DNA of 64,000 nt from Cerrena zonata (Eukaryota > Basidiomycota > Agaricomycetes > Polyporales > Cerrenaceae): the NCBI GenBank assembly GCA_038087015.1, contig JASBNA010000041.1, positions 310,001-374,000 on the forward strand. The letters are read 5' to 3'. Within the stretch, counting starts at the first letter, position 1. Every line of letters begins with the position of its first letter. A program made the translations under genes and the position numbers. Below, piece by piece: positions 59,510-64,000 of the stretch. Under the pieces are notes generated by a model, which was not told the origin of the DNA, did not search any database, and saw only the letters and a list, made by a program, of their open reading frames with translations.

Positions 59510-61169
59510 TATGAAGTATTTCAGACTGTTCAGAAACGGGTGTGAGAGTGAGAGCGTATGGAGAGAAGGAGGATAAACGCCCAACTCCGCAGGCTATTTG
59601 TCCCATCGAACTTTATAAGACCGCCATTGTGTGAGCGCTGTGCGAATCAATAGCTGAACAATAAGATCGAAACCATATTGAGTTCCGATTACCATTTAGA
59701 TTATATTATTCAGCCTCAATGCCAACACCACCTGTGTAGGGCAGTGTATACACGTCGTGATGATGTGGCATAATTTTATAACAGGCAGTGGATAGCAAAG
59801 ATGGGATCCGGTAGGTTCGGGGGTGAACAACGATTAGACCTATGTCACTTAACGATCAGATTGCATTAGTAATTGGCATTAACGAGAAGAACTTTACAGG
59901 AGAAATCTGGCGTTCTAAACTAAATCCCTCCGGGAGATGGTGAACTTACTATTATATTCTCAAGTTCCAACAACCCGGCGAGCGCGTATGCTTGTATTCC
60001 GGTGTTCTGAGTGGACCTTTTGCAATCTTAACTACTATTGTATCCTGGTGTTCAAACTAGAGCGGACTTTCTTTAGTAATTGAAATTGACCCCAATTAGG
60101 ATCGCCTACTTTGAGCTCCTTCGTGATTTCTAAAAGTTAATCCAGATACGGTATCAGGATGGTTTGCATTCGGCAGAATTGCAAGGATCTTAAACGTCCA
60201 CAAGCTTTACGGGTTCAACCTGTGGGAGAGTAGGTTCACTCCGCAATTTCTACATTACCCACCTACAATGTAGTTCTAACATGACAGCTACAGAAGATCC
60301 GTGGATTTCGACCACACGGTTGCCTAGCGGGGCTGTCAGAAATGCCTCCTGAAGAGGATTGCCAGAGGTACTAGATAAGAGCAAGTTTGCGGACAGAAGA
60401 CAAATCGAGCTCGAAATGTCATCGGAGGATGCAACCAGTGAAGGCCTTCAGACAGGTGCCAAATAGTGACAACGACCGAGGGCTAGAACAGACCCATGAG
60501 TGATAAACACTCCAGATATTCATACGTACAAGTTCATTATTGTTTGTTTATTCCTTTGGATTCCAAGCGAAACAGGAAGAACGGTCAACAGCGCTGAGAG
60601 TCAAGAAGCAATTTGGTAGCTGCCTGAAGCGACTCGGCAAGTGATCGGTCGCTTACGTCCGCTCAATTACAATATCACCCGCCGTACTATCATGCACTAG
60701 TATCTCTCTTTTATTCTCGTAGTTACGGTACTCGCGAAGATATACTATTGCAAAGGCGTTCTGCAGTACGCTATGCTAACCGACCCAGTTCGTGTGATCA
60801 TGGAACAGATCGTCAGTTTCACCCCATGCTTCATTCCCCTATTTCCTAGCGCAAGAATATCTAGTGAATCTCCCCTAGATGTCTGGAACAACGGAGTCTG
60901 ATGATCTGATCCTCGACTCTTTGAACCCTGGTTAATCGAAACCCGTAACTGAACTTCAAGAGTCGACGGTAAGGAAGCCTATATTGTATCCCTCAAGTGC
61001 GGGAATTCAACTCAAACTGGATGCCCAGGGGAGTCGTGGCTCGTTTTCTAACAACATGAGCGCGAATTTTCTGCATTTTTCGTAACTCGGTGTTCTCCGT
61101 TGACCTGTTGCAATCTTGGCCACTATTGGGCGTAGGTTTGCAAACTATAACAAATCTCGTCACAAAAAT
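59510..61169. other. Gene-poor region with a decayed duplicate of 61.1-62.8 kb
   Basis: Around 59998-60130 the text (GGTGTTCT...GTTGACC/GTGGACC, TTGCAATCTT, ACTATTG, then CTCCTTCGTGATTTCT) resembles 61086-61220, the 3' end of the minus-strand gene. Around 60640-60905 it resembles 62440-62830. The interval thus looks like an old tandem duplicate that has decayed. No intact gene. Confidence 0.55.
60692..60905 (+). pseudogene. Relic of the small secreted cysteine-rich gene
   Basis: ATG-CAC-TAG: the start matches ATG-CAC-TAT of the gene at 62540 but the third codon is now a stop. Later LTDPVRVIMEQI|GTCAGTTTC matches YTDPIRITMEQI|GTCAGTTTC, including the intron donor. ATGTCTGGAACAACGGAG matches the AYNNGA region. 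The rest is degenerate. The shared 5' flank GTGATCGGTCGCTTA supports a duplication. Confidence 0.7.
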
Positions 61170-62317
61170 TCATCCCAAAACACAGTTACTTGCCTCGAAC
61201 TCCTTCACGATTTCTGCTATCACATAAGGTGGAAACTGATCTGAAAGATCCGCAGGAAGCACGGCTACAAGTCCATGTGGTCCATAGATTATCTCATATC
61301 CTTTTATCAAATGGACTAGAAGCACCGAGTCCATTTGGGTATACTTCAGATCAATATCAATCAGATACGTAGCACGCCGAGAAGTCAGGGAATAGCTTAC
61401 AATATTATTATTGGCTTCAAGTTGTATAATGTCAGGATGGTGGAGTATATCATATGTTCGCTCCAAACTTTGTAAAATGGATTGCATGTATAATGCTGTT
61501 GCGTCGTAAGTAACTAGAAATATTGAAATAATCACACTCACAGAAGACGCAATGAGGGAGGGATATAATAGCTCGATGTTGTAGTTTGCGTGATATGATA
61601 CCACGATTCTGGAGGTTTCCCAATGCGGCAACAGTCAAAATATACGTCATCTCCATTTTCACTATGTGTTCAGATGGAGGATCGTTGACGAATATGTCAA
61701 CGTTATTTTGCAGCCATACACACCACTCGCTACAAGCTATTGCGCTGTAGCTACGCAGTATAAGAGAGCCATTATCTATTGATTTGGCATCCTCAAAGGA
61801 GCAGCTTGGATTTGCGTAAAGGCCCATAATCTGCCTGATTAAGGGCCATGGTCTCGATGATAGCCTGCCGAAAGATCGTCACTGATTGCATACTAAATAT
61901 TTGATTGTGACTTACCGTCCTTCCGAGAACGGAATGTACAACGTATCTGACAATACGGATAACGCTATATAGCGGATCCGGGGTGACGTCTGCAGCAAAG
62001 GGACGAAATGGTTACAATCATACGGGCCGAGCATTGGAGGGAAGTATCCCTGGAACTCTTCCTCAATGATATCCATAGCTTGTTTCAAAGTCGTATTCGC
62101 AGGCAATGGTGCTGCTAGTGAGAAATTGCGTATTATAGCAGGGTTAGGCATGACATCTTCAAGATAATCCGTGAAGACTGTAATGAATATCTCGCGAAGG
62201 AGTTCAGATGGAAGTGAGATCTTGCGGAAGAGTTTAGACTCGTCGCCCGAATCTTTTATGTTGCTTCGTGCTTACCTTGCTATCCGAAAGATCTTCACCC
62301 CGGATGCCGTGGTCCAT
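61170..62317 (-). CDS. Hypothetical protein with weak F-box-like N-terminus
   Basis: Proposed exons on the minus strand: start 62317 (MDHGIRGEDLSDSK), joined across ~55 bases to ISLPSELLREIFITVFTDYLEDVMPNPAIIRNFSLAAPLPAN ... LYIPFSEG, then R|LSSRPWPLIRQIMGLYANPSCSFEDAKSIDNGSLIL ... LQHRAIISLPHCVF, then TYDATALYMQSILQSLERTYD ... EIVKEFEASNCVLG. LPSELLREIFITVF fits an F-box first helix, but the expected C-[RK]-x-W/L-W part is missing. The central part is Leu/Ile-rich with helical character. I do not recognise the family. Junctions are inferred from frame and GT-AG sites. Confidence 0.5.
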
Positions 62318-62490
62318 TGCAAGAGTGAAGTTGGTTTAGTTAGACCGAAAGAGCTTGGGATGGTATCTTGATCTTATTGGCTTTCTTGTGATTCCCCAAA
62401 CGAAGTGGGAACAATAGTTGGGAGTAAGTTGCTCGAAAGAGTGATCGGTCGCTTATGTTGAATTTCAACATCACCCCTTTCCTTCTTTGA

Positions 62491-62531
62491 CCACTACCAC
62501 CACCACCACCACCACCACCACCACCACCACC
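62491..62531 (+). repeat. CCA trinucleotide microsatellite
   Basis: About a dozen CAC/CCA units immediately before the start codon at 62540, in the 5' UTR or core promoter. The relic copy at 60692 lacks it, so it expanded after or independently of the duplication. Confidence 0.9.
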
Positions 62532-62539
62532 TTACTATC

Positions 62540-63309
62540 ATGCACTATTTGTTCTTCTTCATCTCTCTCATCCTCTCAACGGCGCCGGTCGCCGTCGTAG
62601 CCTGCGAAGGAGAATGCATCGTCGGGATCACAAACGCGTTCTTGGGTAACTACACCGACCCAATTCGCATAACCATGGAACAAATCGTCAGTTTCGCCCC
62701 ATAATTCCTATTCATTGCTAACCTTTATGTTTCTAGGCACAGCAAATATCCTACTCGATACCTAATCAACCTCCTCCCTTCAGGACGATCAACTACCTAC
62801 AACCTATCCTAGATGCCTACAACAACGGAGCGTACGACGGAATGGAAAACGCCATCTTCCCAAGCTACTTCCACGGAAAATGTCTGCGAGACGGGGTGAC
62901 TCCTCCTGGCTGCCCAAACCCTGACTGCGATGTCGTCTGTGGTACCCCTGGCTCTCTTGTTCACTTTTACTCAAAACTGCGCTATATCGCCTTCGATCAA
63001 ACCCGCCGGGGTCTACAGGCACTCTCTGCCCCTGGTGCCGACGCGTACAACCAACTGGAGCAAGCTGTACTGGACTCTGTGCACCAAGGCTCGAATTCTC
63101 GCCGCGATGGACGTCTTTCTCGATATGGACTTTCGTACGCAAGACGCTCTGACGATGACGACGTTCGCTCGCAGTTGAAAAGCATTATGGACAACCTCTC
63201 TTCTACCATGGAACGTGTCTGTGGTGGTACTGGCTCTGGAAAAACGAATGGTCTACCGGATTGCAGCTGGACTTCCCCGATGAAGGAATACATCTTGACT
63301 TTCCCGTGA
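62540..63309 (+). CDS. Small secreted cysteine-rich protein, function unknown
   Basis: Exons 62540-62686 and 62737-63309 give 239 residues. MHYLFFFISLILSTAPVAVVA is a signal peptide. The mature part starts CEGECIVGITNAF and carries about nine cysteines in clusters (CEGEC, GKCLRDG, GCPNPDCDVVCG, RVCGG, DCSW). The donor GTCAGT and the phase-0 join EQI|AQQISYS keep frame. A dibasic-type sequence (SYARRSDDDD) lies in the C-terminal third. Family not recognised; size, secretion and cysteine content fit the small-secreted-protein class of fungi, but no effector or toxin role can be claimed. A broken copy lies 1.85 kb upstream, so the locus has been duplicated. Confidence 0.75.
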
Positions 63310-64000
63310 TATGACTAACCTTCTGACGAGTTGGGCCTCTCGGAGACAATAACGATTCCCAATACTCTACATAGTTTCAATCGGTACGACACCCTAATCA
63401 CGACGTTCTACTGTATTACTGTTGTGACCTGGTATATAATATTACTGGAACATTATTTTGTCTTGTTCATGAGGATTGTGACTGCGTATCGTCCCCGAAG
63501 TACCTGTCCTGGCTACTTCGGACTTGGAGCTTGTAACTGTTGCTTGGATCCTAATATCTCTAGGATCCCCAGGCGCTTCAACTTCAACTTCCCATGAACG
63601 CCCCACCCCGTTCAATTCACGAGTGCTCTTCTCGAAGCCCTTGTGCCCATCTGTGAACGGATACTCCCGATTCCTTCACTCATCGGCGGAAGAGATTATA
63701 TAGGTACCATGGAGCGCTGAGCGTGTTGCTTTCGAAGCTTGATGTAATCTAAGACATGCAATATCCCTACATCAATTTCCAACAGTCAAAAACTACAGGT
63801 TTCTCTCATTGACTACGTTGGTTGACGGTCGTGTCAAATTGCGGTATCTTTTGCATCAGTTTGCAATCATCTGTAAGTTGCAAAAGAATACTTGCTTGTC
63901 TTCATAAGAATTCCAACTGATGCCGGCTGTTGTACTCGCTCTTGAAACGGCCGAGCCAGGATCGATTTATATCCGACTTCTTTCATCTCCTGGCAAGAAT
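63310..64000. other. No gene recognised at the right edge
   Basis: A short frame at 63331-63597 has a hydrophobic stretch and some cysteines but no start context or family similarity; not called. Confidence 0.4.

Noticed and set aside
63331..63597. 88-codon frame with hydrophobic stretch and cysteines
   Set aside because: No start context, no signal-peptide pattern and no similarity to the adjacent secreted gene.

Overview
This window looks like chromosomal DNA of a mushroom-forming basidiomycete (Agaricomycetes). Genes carry many short introns of about 50-60 bases. Divergent H2A/H2B genes, a fungal homoserine dehydrogenase and a Ppo-type fatty-acid dioxygenase are present. Large families of F-box/LRR-like, MYND-finger and P450 genes dominate, together with a Plavaka-like DNA transposon. 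I cannot name the species.

Layout. 1-3612: 3' part of a Ppo (psi-producing oxygenase) gene. 4185-8139: two F-box paralogues, the second broken by a stop codon. 8577-10956: cytochrome P450 copy 1 on the minus strand, with a one-base frameshift. 10957-14258: long gene-poor stretch. 14259-18419: three tandem MYND zinc-finger genes. 18857-20397: divergent H2B/H2A pair. 22104-28844: P450 copies 2 and 3, apparently intact. 29466-39260: two pieces of an F-box gene separated by about 8 kb holding a transposon with two head-to-head genes, a Plavaka-like transposase and a DUF6698-like gene. 39491-41362: F-box. 42302-43570: homoserine dehydrogenase. 43833-44558: small F-box gene. 45273-47752: secreted GH47 mannosidase. 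48032-49275: F-box. 50330-55069: a broken and an intact F-box paralogue, tail to tail, with a 670-bp inverted-repeat element between them. 55351-56000: F-box relic. 56305-57484: alpha/beta hydrolase. 57602-59509: F-box. 59600-61169: gene-poor, with a decayed copy of downstream sequence. 61170-62317: protein of unknown function with a weak F-box-like start. 62540-63309: small secreted cysteine-rich protein. 63310-64000: nothing recognised.

Functionally the region mixes housekeeping genes (histones, threonine/methionine pathway, glycan trimming) with fast-duplicating accessory families. About eleven F-box-like loci fall into several families, and at least four are visibly broken. The most notable structures are the Plavaka-like element with its DUF6698 partner, and the TA-flanked 670-bp element whose terminal repeats are themselves palindromic. 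I did not recognise a wholly new defence or metabolic system.
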